Part shown: piece by piece, positions 1-12,648 of the stretch
Numbering within the stretch: the stretch's first letter is position 1
Layout: each line of letters begins with the position of its first letter
Assembly (NCBI RefSeq): GCF_000143415.4
Contig: NW_003314268.1
Location: 201,117 to 265,116 of the forward strand
Direction: 5' to 3'
Source: Selaginella moellendorffii
Taxonomy: Eukaryota; Streptophyta; Lycopodiopsida; Selaginellales; Selaginellaceae
Length of the DNA stretch: 64,000 nt
Position numbers and translations under genes: made by a program
Notes under the pieces: model-generated
What the model was told of the DNA's origin: nothing
Databases searched by the model: none
What the model saw: the letters and a program-made list of their open reading frames with translations, nothing else

Positions 1-3000
1 ACGAAAGCGAACCAAACATTGTTCACTGTAGCAACCTTGAGATCACTGAGAAGTCCCGGTTGCAAGTTGGGATAGCTCGCATAAAGATGAAGAACAATGA
101 GGTAATCGAGGACAGCATCGCCTAAATACTCCAGCCGCTGACAACTAACCAGTGTTAGTCCAGCTCCAAAAGTTACTTGTTTACCTGATACGATCGAACG
201 CTGGAAGAAGCATGAGTGAACGCTTCAACAAGGAAGCATTTGTTTCGAAAGGTATAGCCGATTATCTTTTCCAGATTGCAGATATCGTCAACTTCAGAAG
301 CTTGGCATGAGAACACAGGTACTAAACACCTGTCAACCAGCTTAAATCCTGCCCAGGTCATGAAGTGATAGGCAGCATCAGCGGAGTTGTCAGTAATGTA
401 TGCACCGATGATGGCCTCCATTACATCTGCAACCGATTTTCTTCGCAGACAACGATGCCCTTTGTCACAGAACTTCCGTCCTAAAAGCTTTTCGTGACTG
501 GCCAAAGAAGAGCAAGGGACCGGTGCAATCCAATCCTTTGGCTCAAACTGCCCGTCTCTGATGTACGTCTGTAAGTTCTGTTGAAGAGACTAGAAACATG
601 TTATTGCATGCTTACCACCAATCCTCTTTGTACACCAAGCCTGTGCAAATTGCTGTTAGAGATCTGCTCTTCACGCCTTTGACTAAGAAAGCCTTCTTGT
701 TCTTCCGGATATTCAGACACCAAGTGCAAGCTCAGTGCAAATTTGAGGAATGAATCGCCTAAAAACTCGAGTCTCTCGAGAGAAAAGCCTTCGTTACAGC
801 TTGCAGAAGTCAGTGCCATCAACATCTGCAGGGAAAAAAGAAAAATGAAAACAATAAAAATATGAACGCGAACAGCATTTTACCATGGTTGTAGTCATGT
901 GAATGCCCACGAGTTTCGTCAGCTGTGCAGCAGAACTTAGACATTCTAGCCGGTAGATAACGGAAGGAAGCACCATTACGGACGCCACAACGGAGTAGTC
1001 AAGTTCTGGTTCTAAGAGAATGCAAAGCTCGGGCGGCAGCTCAATAGTCGATTTCCTATGCGACGTGCCAGGCATGTCTGTTGAACGTGGCAGTAAATAG
1101 TTTTGCACATCGCCAAGCATCTTCACTTTCAGAAGGGGTTGGGCTGGATATTGCAGTTTCATATTATGCCTGTAAGTCGCTCCTCACAATCAGAAACGAA
1201 GAAGGAACTCACAAATCTTACCTTTTCAAGAAGTAGTCGGAATAAGTAATATATTTGGGATTGGAAAACGGGCTTTGCGCGGTTGTGTCCTTAAGAACAC
1301 CCAAAAGAGAATAAAAAACTGGTTCATTGGTATGCTTTGTAAGAATCAGTCCTCCTTTGATATCTGTAGCTCGAAGCGAATAGTTTGCAAAATGTAAAAC
1401 ACTTTTGTCATCGTTGTCTGAGACAATTGATGGAGGTGTGAGAGACTGAACGCATTTCCAGTCTACATCTATCTTGCCAGGAAGCAGTGGCAGAAGTAAG
1501 TATTGCTGGAGATGGATTGGAGGTAGTCGTCGTTGCCATAGGATAGGAAAAACTATTTCGTAGAACCGATTTACGGCAGCAATCTTGAAAATCGGAGCAT
1601 AAGTCAAAACATAATACACAAAAGCGACAAAACTTACCTTGTCACTGTCTAAGATGATATTTTGCACGGAGCCTAGCTGAACCACAACATTTCTTCCACG
1701 TCCCAGATTCAGTTCGAAGCGTTCAACTTCGACGCTGGCATCCAGCTTTGATGACAAGAACAGTGCGAAATTACGATAGGATAAGCTGTCGTCACTGGAG
1801 CTAAAGGAAAGCACGTAGGTGTGGAAGGTCAGATTTTCAGAAAACACACCCAACTTTCCTTGTAAAATATCAGGTATGATCGTCTCGTACATATCCATGT
1901 CATCTGAATGTGATATAACGTGATTACATTAAGAAAATGATAGGAGATTGAACACACCTGAGGTAATTGAGACACTTTTGGAGATATTAGCAGCCCGAAC
2001 TGGACGCAAATTATCCGATAGTGCCCCAGCCATGTGTAGCTTTCGACAGGCTTCCAGGCATGCAGCCTTTCTTGCCAATTCCTCCGTTGCACATCTTTTG
2101 CCTTTGATGTATTTGACGGTGCAGATATCAGGAAGTGTCACGTTACAAGTTGTTCCCCCGTCTTCACCCTTGTAGAACAGAAAATTCGGATGTGCGTCAT
2201 TCCTATAAATCCTACACTTAAGCAAGAATGAAACGGTATATAAAAGAGTTACCCAAGTGTCGAGCAGTATTGGTGGAGTAACGAAACACTTGAATCGATG
2301 TTCACGACCGCACCCGTGGACTCAACATGATAGGCATCTTTCTGGAGATAAAAAAGTTGATGTTCATAGGTATCCTGAACACTATGTAGCTGCCCATGCA
2401 TCAACTTTTCCCCTTCTAGTATTGCATGTAAGAGTTTCTCCTCGTTGAGGTTCCCACTGGAGGAAAACAGGTGAGATAACCGGAATTGAAAGAAAGTAGG
2501 CTCACGATTCCATCAGAATAACGTAGTCAGATCCTTGTTTACGTGCACGGCCCCTTGACTGAATACTGCTACGCTCGGTTTTAGGCATGTTGAATCGTAT
2601 AACAAGAGAACAGCTTTGAATATCAAGGCCTTCTTCAGCAACATTAGTCGCCACAATGACATTAGCCTGTAATGAACAGTTATATAGCATTGTTGCATAA
2701 GAGAAATCAGAGAAACTCGATTTTCACCTTTCCAGCACGAAAGTCTTCCAATGAGTTTCTCTGAGTTGCCAGAGTTAAGCCCTTCAACTTATTTCTGTGA
2801 CTTGCTACACACTGTGCTCTAACGTAGGGACGAGAGTTCAAAAGCAGAGTTAAAACCTTGGCTGCAATCACTCTCTCAACAAACACAATACAACGAAGAT
2901 CTTGGGCAGACCTGCATAACAAAGCCGTAACAGTTATTAGTGTGATTGGGGAAAATTATGTCTCACTTGTACTCATCAAGCACATCCAGTAAAAGTTGGA

Positions 3001-4447
3001 CTTTAGAAGAAATGGCACGGATTTGATCATCTGCAGTACCTGTCCAAGAACGCACTTGTCAGTTAAAACTTACTATATGTTACCGTCCAAAATCGCTTTC
3101 TCTTCCAGAATGTTTAGCACACGCCTCAAGAATGCGGCCTCCGCATCACGTCCTTTTCCGTCACAGCCAGCGAGCATAATCTCTGCCGCCTGTAATACGA
3201 GATTTCGTAAGTTCCCAAATTGTTTAGCCCAACCTTTCTTGCAGAGAAGAGGCCCAACTCAAAGAGACAGTAGTTCAGAGTGTTGTATATCTTATTTACA
3301 GCTTGCCTTTCTTCTGGAAGTCCAAATTCTCTGGTTAAGTTCTGAAATGTGCAACATGTGTTAAACAATAACAAGCTAATTCTTTCAGTTGACCTCGAAA
3401 CGATTGTCGATGTCCGTTGTACGATGCTTGCCTTTCGTGTCTGGCAAGTACTCCTTGATTTTCATATCAGATGATGGTAAAAAGCTAGTTAGCTCTTCAT
3501 CTGCGAAAGTGATAATCTGTGACAAAAGACCAGCGGGTCCATCAAATGAGACTTTAGATAGACAACAACCTTTGAGCGTAGCATAGTTTCAAGGCAATCA
3601 AAACTTTCTTTGAAAGCTTGTGGACCGCTCCACGTCTTGCCTGTAAATGCAGGTGAGGTTCATGCAGACAACATCCTCGTACCTTTTCCAACAATGGGTG
3701 ACGCCGTCATGCCCAATATTCTCGGACACTTAGCTTCAGGCTTGTGATAAAACTCCTGTGAATGCAGTAACACTATCAGAAAACGAAGCAGAAGAAAGTT
3801 TAAAACCCAGCACTTACGCTCATGATATTCGCATAAGGATGCCCCTTGGCACAGTGATGACATTCGTCAAAAATTAGCAGCTCAACATGATCCGGATTGA
3901 AAAATCGATGGCGAAGGTTGTCCAGCAGAATCGCAGGAGTCATAACAAAAACCTGTAGGCTCCACGCAAGAAGAGTAAAGCCAAAGTTAATAGAAAGAAA
4001 GAACCTCTTGCTTTTGAAGATGCGTTGTCCACCAATGAACATCCATGGTGGAAGTTCCACCGACGTAAGTACCAACGTAAAGGTCAGTGTAGCGCTCAAT
4101 GACCTCGGCTTGCTGCCAACCATATAAAAAGTCGAAAATACTAGCACGATAGAAAGCAAGATGCTAACCTGCTCGCAAAGGCTCACTGTTGGGGCCAAAA
4201 ACACGCAAATCCCTTTCTCTGGCTTGCGAAATAAGTGAGAAAGTGAGCGAATGAGAAGCACAGCGATCATCGTTTTGCCACACCCAGTTTCCAGGCACAC
4301 GATCGTGTTCATTGCCAGTGCTTTCTCGAATAGAAATGTTTGATAGCTAAGAAACAAGATTTTTCAGCTGCATTGATGGGAAATCCATCTTTGTTACCTG
4401 CGCGGATTCGGCTCCTCGCACAATCGCCGTTCTGCGAGCTCGGCCAT
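1..4447 (-). CDS. DCL: Dicer-like protein (DCL2/DCL4-type), 3' end cut by window edge
   Basis: Multi-exon gene for a Dicer-like endoribonuclease that cuts long double-stranded RNA into small RNAs. I start it at the ATG ending at 4447; the first exons read 4398-4447, 4169-4346, 4005-4112, 3818-3952 and 3683-3755. Domains in order: DExD helicase with Walker A ETGCGKT (about 4280) and DECHH (about 3860), motif GMTASP (about 3700), helicase C (2500-2920, ending SRGRARKQGSDYV), DUF283 dimerisation region (1929-2225), PAZ (about 1218-1898), RNase IIIa (LERLEFLGDSFLKF, about 740-790) and RNase IIIb (173-505, continuing as QRLEYLGDAVLDY at about 90-140). Any dsRNA-binding domain lies outside the window. 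The N-terminus before the helicase is only about 17 residues. Helicase wording such as MTPAILLDNLRH and HLFRKPEK points to the DCL2/DCL4 side of the family; I cannot separate the two without a tree. No frame-breaking lesion was seen. Confidence 0.93.
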
Positions 4448-4529
4448 TGAAATTTCGATCGATTGGAGCCGATTGAAGCTGGACGATTGGCGCCAAGAGA
4501 GAAACCCTACGCTATGGCGGGGAGGGAAA

Positions 4530-7500
4530 CTAGAAACTTTTAAAAGCAAAGCATAACGTGAGAAACCCTAATGCCACTCCCACAGGAAGTATTCTCGCAC
4601 GGGCTGGAGCGATCGCCCATGGCAGAGGTAGATTTCTCCTCCTGTTTGCTTCCCGCCGCTCCGGAGCTGGATCTTTCTCCACGGATCGAAGGCGCTCGAT
4701 GATCAGCGGGAAAATGTCGGTGTGGCTGCTCTCCCCGATCCATAGATCCGAATGGCCATAGCTCGTCATCACGAAGCGAGCGTGATCGAAGGTGGGATGG
4801 TGTTTCTTCATGAATTCGTGCGCTTGCTCAGACATTTGTGGTGTTGCCAGGATTGGTTTGCCTCCGGAGATGTAAGTCGTGGGAAGCGCGAGCCTCTCCG
4901 GTTTTGTCATGTAAGTTTCTTGTCCCCTGGCATCTACTATATGGCCAGCTCTCGCGATCTTTCTTAGATGTGGGAAAGCTTGCAGTGGTAGAACGGGTAC
5001 CGCTTGGCTCACAAGCCAGTCGTGCATTTCTTTTCTTACGTTCTCGTGCCAGAATGTGTTGCCAAATATGCCTGAGAAAATGCTGCATTCGTCGCTCACG
5101 CAGCACTCCGTTCGTGGTATCGCTCGAGCTATTGCTCGGATAAGTTTGTGTCTTGTTGGTAGTTTTTGTTCACGCTTCTGATTGGTGATTGGAAGTGTTT
5201 TATGATCTCCCAGAATTTTCATGGATATCTGCGGAAATCTTTGTTAGCTCGTGCACTGATTCTTAAAACTTACAGGTATCAGAGGAAGTGCCATTTTCAC
5301 CAATGCCGCTGGAACCAGGCTGAAAAACATTGACGAGTTTGTGCAGACCAGTGAAGCAACACGAGAGACAGGTAAGTGTCCTCCCATTATGGCCATATGA
5401 ATCAGTAGTCCGCCGATGCAATGCGCAATGACGTGAGCACAAGCTGGGCCATTTTTTGATTGTTCCATTCTTTCAAACGCTGCAAAACTCGTTAGCTGAC
5501 TCTACTTTGCGTGTATGTGATGCAGCTTACCTGCTGGAATGTCAAACTTCGCAATGTCATCAAGATCAAACTTTTCTTGGCCGGGGTGAGATGGGTGAAC
5601 TCTTGTCTGCAACAGCCATACCTCATATCCATTTTGCAGAAGCGTTCGGACCATATCTTGTGGCTCGGTAGGGAGGCAGAAGCTTTCAGTGGAGTAGCCA
5701 TTCAAAAGCAGCACCAGTCCTTTCTTCTGGTCCATGGAAAGTGGCCATTGTTTACAGGTAACTTTTGCTCCATCTTCTGCAAGCAACATCGTACTGTGCA
5801 TTAGGACCGCTTGAAGTAGCATCACCTGTTTTTTGCACTTACTGGTTTGCATCTCATGATGAACATAACTAGGATAGTCGAGTACTTCGTTTTCCGTTCT
5901 GACATTTACTTCGGAAGGTTGATCAATTTGCCGGGGACGTCCAGAAAAGTATGTTTGCAGCAGACTCGATAGCAACTGCTTAAGAAACGAAAATTTCCCT
6001 GGTCCTTTCAAGCTTATCAACGACCTCAGAAGATTGAAGACACTGACGTGCAAAGTTCCCTGGAGTACTGAAGGGTTGGCACTCTCCTTGCCTGAAAGAT
6101 CGACGAGCTGTGCGTTAAGTGTGGTCGATTCCTTATAGATCCAGAGACCGCAGAGGAAGGGCCTCATCTCTTTTTTTGCCATCAACAAGAACCTGCCAGT
6201 CTGCTCGTCACTTTCTGGATTTCTAGGACTTCACTTACCGGCGGCCTGAAGACGTGGATAGAAGCAGATGGTAACGCATAAACTGAGTGAAGGGAGACTT
6301 CTCGCTCAGCGAACACAGGTTGACGTATCCGTCCAAGACATGCAAGGGGTCCTTTTCTAGCAACGGGATGAGCAGCTTTCCTCCTACTTGGCCATGGAGA
6401 ATGGTTGTGCAGTTCGTCGTTTTCGAAACTATATGCATTGTTAGCTTCAACGTGCAAGGTATGCCATCGAAACTTCCGTCGAGTGTCTCATTGACAATAG
6501 TAACTTTGCTGGTTTTCAGTGGCTCGTCCTGGACAGGATGTTCCAAGGAACTCAAGCTTTGCCTTCGCGAGAAGAGGTAATATTTTGCATCCTTTGCTAT
6601 GCAGCTTGATACCTTTTCTGCCACAATTGCTATAGTGCCTACTGGATTGACGCCTATCGAACATGGAATTACCGATGCATCACAGATGTATAAGCCTGCA
6701 TGGACATTCTTGTTGCTCCTTTCATCACTGTTATGAGCGTTGGCTTGATTACTTGCAGGTGGAGCGTAAACCTGTCCACTCGGACTCGTGACCCCGGAAG
6801 TGATGCTCGTCGAAACATTGCAGCCTCCTAGGAGATGCACCGAGTTGCTCCGGAAGCGAGGTAGAAAGAGCTTCCCGTCAAGTTTAGAAGCAATCTTCTT
6901 AACTCGTTCGAGTTTTTTGCAGAAGAGCAAGTCACTGGATGCCTGGTACGTGATTTTTCCAGATTTCTCGTTCAAGGTAACGTGTCCATCCCCGGAGTCA
7001 TAGCTTATCAAATTAAGTTGAAGTTCCTGAATGTTCTGTCTAGTTATCCACTGCATGAACTGGTCCCAAAGAGCATGAATGATTCCCCAGCTGACTGGCC
7101 ACCTGTTTATGAGGATTCCTTTCAAGATTACGTAGGAACTTGCTTTCGGGATTGCTGAAGCCTATGGTCGTAGAAGTTAGAGCTTTGATGCATTGCGAAA
7201 TGTTACCTGAATGGTGAAGCCGAGAGAGGAGGTGTGCGAGCTGGAAATAGATGGGCCTGGTCTTAGTGGGAGCGGCGTGCTTGGAAACTTTTCCTTTCCT
7301 AGTCCGCGTACTTGAGTTTGTGCAGAGGCTTCTGTTACGAATGCAATGTTGTTTCCATTGCAACTGACTCCTCTCCCCAGCTTTTCTGAAAGTTGCAAGC
7401 CTCGCTCTTTTGATCTGAGCAAGATCCCAGTCGTTCCTAAAACACCAGCTGAGAAAGAAGAAGGCAGATGAAAGTCAGCAACCTCTGGAGTGTCAAGTTT

Positions 7501-8425
7501 TTCTTACCGGATAACACGACGTAATCTGCTGAGATGTAGTCCACTGAGTTTTCATGAACTCGCCATCTCCTGCTTTGAGCCTTGCCAAAGGGAGCCTGGA
7601 AGTGGCTGCTTGTAGCTTTTGGACTTTGGCTTACGAACAGGACTTCTCTCTCGGTGTAGATTTGAGCTCCTGCCTGCAAAAGTTTTGTTTTTTGCTCTAC
7701 CAAAAACTAAACTTTTTGGCTTCGACATACCTGTGCAGCGAGCTGGATATAATTCTTGTCAGTGGAGCTCTTGGCGTTGTAAGAGCATCCTGTTAAACAG
7801 TTCCCACAGGCAACGCAGGCATCCTGTGCTGCTCCAGCGACACTTTTCTTACTCGAGAATGTCATGGTAAGCTTCACTGGAACTCTAGACATGTCTTCGA
7901 TATCTTCTACAAGCTTATCCATGATCTGTGTCTTAGGAAAGTCGTGGGGCACACTCTCGGGCTGCAAGATCTCTTGTGCCTTCGCCTCAAACTCGTCCCA
8001 GTCTCTGTCCCACTCTTCCGGCCAGCGCGGATCACGGCGAGCTCTTCGAGGCGTCGGCATGATCACTCCAGCGTTCACCAGAGATCCGCCTCCAAGCCCA
8101 GACGCTGTCACGGCGAGTGAATCTCCATCAACATACACCTGAGAACATTAACAACATCAAAGGTGAGTGAGAGGTCTTTCTTCTTTCAAGCTTTGCTCGC
8201 CTCGTATAACGAGTTCTTCCTTCCAAAGCTGCCGAATCCAGTGTGGAAGCGCATGGTGGAAAGAAGCTGCCACACATTCGTTGGAAAATCCCGAGGCTCC
8301 CATCGCTTGCCTTTCTCCAAAACGCAGACGCTCAAACCAGCTTGAGCGAGCCGGCACGCAGCGATGGCTCCGCCATAGCCAGAGCCCACCACTACAACAT
8401 CGAAGGTGCGAGGCGGAGAAGCCAT
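4530..8425 (-). CDS. GMC/cholesterol-oxidase-like FAD oxidoreductase fused to alpha/beta hydrolase (copy A)
   Basis: Nine exons: 8201-8425, 7731-8138, 7508-7673, 7207-7448, 6239-7161, 5843-6192, 5531-5776, 5274-5479, 4530-5228; the sum is in frame and gives about 1154 residues. The ATG at 8425 is preferred because MASPP aligns with the starts of the two paralogues; an in-frame ATG lies at 8452. The N-terminal FAD site is VVVGSGYGGAIAA. Residues near 183-193 carry CxxCxxCxxxC (CVACGNCLTGC). The GMC C-terminal signature has HLLGGC, then DASVIPCSIGVNPVGT. After residue about 655 comes an alpha/beta hydrolase with nucleophile elbow AHCIGG, which has Cys where Ser is usual, and a probable catalytic His in YGHSDLWIG. 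The last about 20 residues are hydrophobic, suggesting a tail anchor. Substrate is unknown; sterol or another hydrophobic alcohol is inferred from the family. The stop lies 82 bp from the DCL start. Intron 1 uses a GC donor. Confidence 0.88.
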
Positions 8426-8629
8426 CTCAAAACGATACCGCGTTCTTCTCATTTGCTTGAAAGCTATTTTATAGGAGCTCTCGCATGTTGGAGTTTATGA
8501 GAAGAACAAACGACCTTGCTTGAATCATTCTTGTCTTTGTGAAAAGAACAAACGTCAATATTCAATCTTGGTCCTGTTCACAAGGAATTTTCTTTTTATC
8601 TCCTTTCTCAAGCATTTTTGGCGGGAATT
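8426..8629. other. Short intergenic gap between copies A and B
   Basis: About 200 bp separate the stop of copy B from the start of copy A on the same strand. It must hold both the end of B and the promoter of A. I see no clear TATA box or repeat. Confidence 0.5.
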
Positions 8630-11600
8630 TCAAATTCTAGAGCTAGGGTTTATCAGGGCAAGCAAGCACAGCATGGCGATCGCGAGCAGCGCCATCAGGA
8701 TGGCCACGGCGCTCCTCCCAGCGGCTTTCTTGTGGCCGGCCAGTGGCTCCTCCCACGGCAATATCGCGTTCTTCTGCAGATTATCGCTCGGATCGCTCCG
8801 CTCGGCGGATTTTAGGCGTTCCAGCACCAGCGGGAACACGTCCTCGTGCGAATGCTCTCCGATCCACAGGTCAGAGTGTCCGTAATCTGGAATCACGACT
8901 CGAGCGTGGCTGAATCCAGGGTGATGCCGCTTCATGAATCCGTGCGCGCGGAGAGAGGTCTCTGGAGTGACGAGAATGGGGCGGCCGCCGGAGATATACG
9001 TGGTGTGGACTGCTAGCCTCTCCGGATGAGCCATGTAAGTCTCCTCTTCTCCTTCACTGTCGACTATGTGTCCCGCTAGAGCGATTGATCGCAAATGTGG
9101 AAATCCTGCCATTGGAAGAACTGGCACTGCCTTCTTGTTCAGCCAGTCGTGCATTTCTAGCCCGACGTTTTGGTGCCAGAATGTGCTGCCGAAAATTCCT
9201 GAGAAAACATTGCATTCATCGCAGGGACAGCTTTCAGTGCGTGGTATCGCTCGAGCGATTGAGCGCAGTAGTCTGTGTCGCCACGGCATTGATTCTTCTT
9301 TAGGAGGACTTATCGGCACGATGGTGTTCTTTCCCAGGATTTTCATAGAAATCTGTAGAAAAACGTAGAGATGTAATTCTCAGTTGGTAGATGGCTAACG
9401 CAAAAAACTACTTACAGGGATGAGAGGCAGAGTCAACTTCACGAGCGCTGATGGAACCAAGTTGAAGAACATGGACGAGTTTGTGCAAACTAGCGATGCG
9501 ATCGACGATGGAGGTATGTGTCCACCCATCAAGCTCATGTGAATTGATAGTCCTCCTATGCAGTGAGCAATAACGTGTGCCGCTATCTGCTTTTTCTTGA
9601 CTTGGTTTATCTTCGCAAACGCTGCAAATTTTAGCGATTAAAATTTTCCTCCTTGAAAAAACAGGAACATACCAGATGGAATGTCGAAGTGAGCAATATC
9701 GTCGAAAGTGAAGGAATATTTTGCTGGATGCAGTGGATGCAAACGTGTTTGCAGCAGCCAAGGTTCGTAATCATTCTGTATCAGCGTTCGTATGATGTCA
9801 TTACTTTCCGTAGGAAGGCAGAAGCTCTCCGTGGAGTAACCATTGAGCAACAAAACCACTCTGGAGTTGTGGCTCTCCGCAGCATCTTTTGAGCACCATT
9901 GCTTGCAGGTAATGTGGACACCGTCCTCTACAGCCATCCATCATGCTTGTGTCAGAATGACTGCCTGTTAAGAAATTTGTTTCGTACCTGTCACGAGTTC
10001 GTGAAGCACGTAGTTTGGATAGTTGTTTGTCAAGTTTTGTTTCCTGGTCACCTTCTCTGTTGGTGTCCTTGGTGTTCTCATCAAGTACGTCCTAGCAAGT
10101 GTTTCCATCAGCCGTCCTACAAACTCCCGCTTCCTTGGTCCTCGCAAGGATATTAGCGACTTAAGTAACTCGGGAAGAGTTACTCGCAACTTTCCTTTCA
10201 GGACAACCGGTTTTGATGACTCCTGCTGAGTTCGAACAACGACATGTAGCGTGGTCGACTCATAGAAGCACTTTAAGCCGCTCATGAATGGTCTCATCTC
10301 TTTCCGTCCGTCCAAAGTATACCTTCACAAACCATAGCATGTTTTGCATGAGACCAGACCAGATTTAGAGGAGGAAGGAAAACTTACCTGGTGCCCGTGT
10401 TTGTTGACAGAAGCAGGTGATAATGCATATACTGAGTGAAAGGAGTTTTTCCATCGACATGGCACATATTTACGTATCCGTCAACCACATATAGAGGACC
10501 TGGTTCCAGCGAAGGAATAAGAACATCGCCTCCAACATATCCACGCAGGAGAGGATGACTATCTCCAAACAAACGATTGCTTGCAGGCGTATCTTTGTCT
10601 TGTCCCATATGCATCACCAGTCGCAGTGTGCAAGGAGCTCCTCCAATATTTCCTTTCAATTTTTCGTGGATAATGACATAGCTGCACTGCATTTCGGAAG
10701 CAAGTCGCGAGTTGAGGTATGTTCTTGATTTTAAATTACTAAGATCGCCAGTAAATACTTTGTGCTGAAACTTTTGTGACAGGTAGTTCTGCGCATCGTT
10801 GACAATGCCATTCGCAACTCTCTCTGCCACTATTGAGATCGTGCTGACCGGATTCAGTCCAACTGAGCATGGAATCAAAGAGGCGTCGCAAACGTACAGG
10901 CCTGCGTGAACTTTTGTTGTCTTCCTGAACTGACCGTTGCTCGTCTCAGGGAAGAAAATCTGGCCGTTTGCGTTTGCCACGCCGGTGGATGAGTCTGTTG
11001 CTGCGTTGCAACCTCCCAAAAGATGAACGGCAGCACTTCTGAAGCGACTCATGTACAGCTTCCCACGAAGGCGAGCTGCCAACTTTTCAGCGGTCCGAAG
11101 CTTATGATGAAAAAGTAAGTCCTTCGCTGCACTGTATGCCACTCTTCCTGTTACCTTGTCTAGCTTGATTTGCCCGTCAGCAGCGTCATATCCCATCATA
11201 TTCAATACCAGAGCTTGGCTGTTCTGCGTTCCTGTCCATTGTTTGACTTGTTCCCAGATACCAGTGAGAAACCCGTAGTCCCCTAGGCCATAAGTAATGA
11301 CTCCCCTTAGTAGAAATTCTGGAGCAGCTTGAGGAATACAAGAGCCCTGAAAGAGGTGTTTAGCTTGATATAAGCTTATTTCACTCATATTACCTGTATT
11401 GTAAAGCCAAGTGATGATGTATGTGAACTTGATATGACTGGACCAGGACGTAGCTGCATGGGAGTCCTTGAGAAATCTTCTTCTCGAAGTCCTTGAGCTT
11501 GAGTCTGTGCGGCTGTGCCTGTTATGTAAGCTATATTATTTCCATTGCAGCTAACTCCGTATCCCAACTGTTGGGACAGTTGTAGGCCTCGCTCTTTTGA

Positions 11601-12648
11601 TCGTAAGAGGATCCCATTCGTGCCAAGAACACCAGCTGAAGAAAGAAGGGGCAGCAAATATTAGCAACGAAAGTTTCGAGCTTCTACAAGATAGTACCGG
11701 CTACGATGATGTAGTCTGCCGAAATATAATCCACTTCATTCAGGTGCACACGCCATCTTCTTGTAGCTACTGATTTGCAATTTGCTCCATCATTGCAGGG
11801 TTGACAACAGAATTCTTCTGAGTTCTCGGTGATGAACATCACTTCCGTCTGCGTGCAAATTCTGGCTCCGGCCTGCACATGCGATTTCCGTAAGAAGATG
11901 TGCCTTCATATTTGGCTGGAAAAGTACCTGTGCGGCTAGTTCGAGGTAATTTTTGTCTGTTGAGCTCTTTGCGTTGTACCTGCATCCTGATAGACAGTTA
12001 CCGCATGAAATGCATTCGTTTTGTGTAACTCCAGCAGCATTCTTCTTCTGATTGAAACTTATTGTCAACTTCATGGAATCTCTTGCTGCGTCCTCTATCT
12101 CGTTTGCAATTTTGTCTAGCACTTTTGATTTTGGAGCCTCGTGCAGGATTTCTTCAGGCTCCAGAATGCTGTGAGATTTTGCTTCGTATAGATCCCAGTC
12201 TTCCTGCCACTCGCTTGGCCAGTTTGGATGCATTCGTGCTCTTTTCGGTGTGGGCACGATAATTCCAGCATTCACTAGCGAGCCTCCTCCCAGTCCTGAC
12301 CCAACTAGAGCGACAGAGTCTCCGTGGCTGTGCACCTGTAAACATGGACTAACTGTGTGTATATATGTTTTAACAGGAGAAGTACAATGCTATCCAGTAA
12401 CTCACCTCATAGAGTGCATCCTTCTTCCCAATGCTTCCAAATGGAGTAAGAAAACGCGTGCTGGAAAGCAATTTCCAGGGCGTTGCTGGAAACTGGTGAG
12501 GCTCCCATCGTCTTCCTTTCTCGAGAATGCACACACGGATTCCTGCTTCTGCGAGTCGATATGCAGCAATCGATCCTCCATAGCCAGATCCAACAACAAC
12601 CGCGTCGTACCCGACTTGGATGGTACGTTCCACTTGCGTTTGAGACAT
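8630..12648 (-). CDS. GMC/cholesterol-oxidase-like FAD oxidoreductase fused to alpha/beta hydrolase (copy B)
   Basis: Nine exons with the same phases as copy A: 12406-12648, 11928-12335, 11698-11872, 11394-11635, 10388-11346, 9988-10322, 9673-9927, 9416-9621, 8630-9352; total 3546 nt, about 1181 residues. All introns are GT-AG. It shows VVVGSGYGGSIAA (FAD), CISCGNCLSGC (CxxCxxCxxxC at 11982-12014), HLLGGC and LNPVSTISIVAERVAN (GMC C-terminus), a hydrolase elbow AHCIGG, YGHSDLWIG and a C-terminal membrane segment (VAILMALLAIAMLCLLAL). It is intact and is the best reference copy of the array. It is closer to copy C than to copy A, as exons 1, 7 and 8 match C exactly in length. Start MSQTQVERT was chosen over the upstream in-frame ATG at 12660 because copy C starts at the equivalent position. 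Confidence 0.9.
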
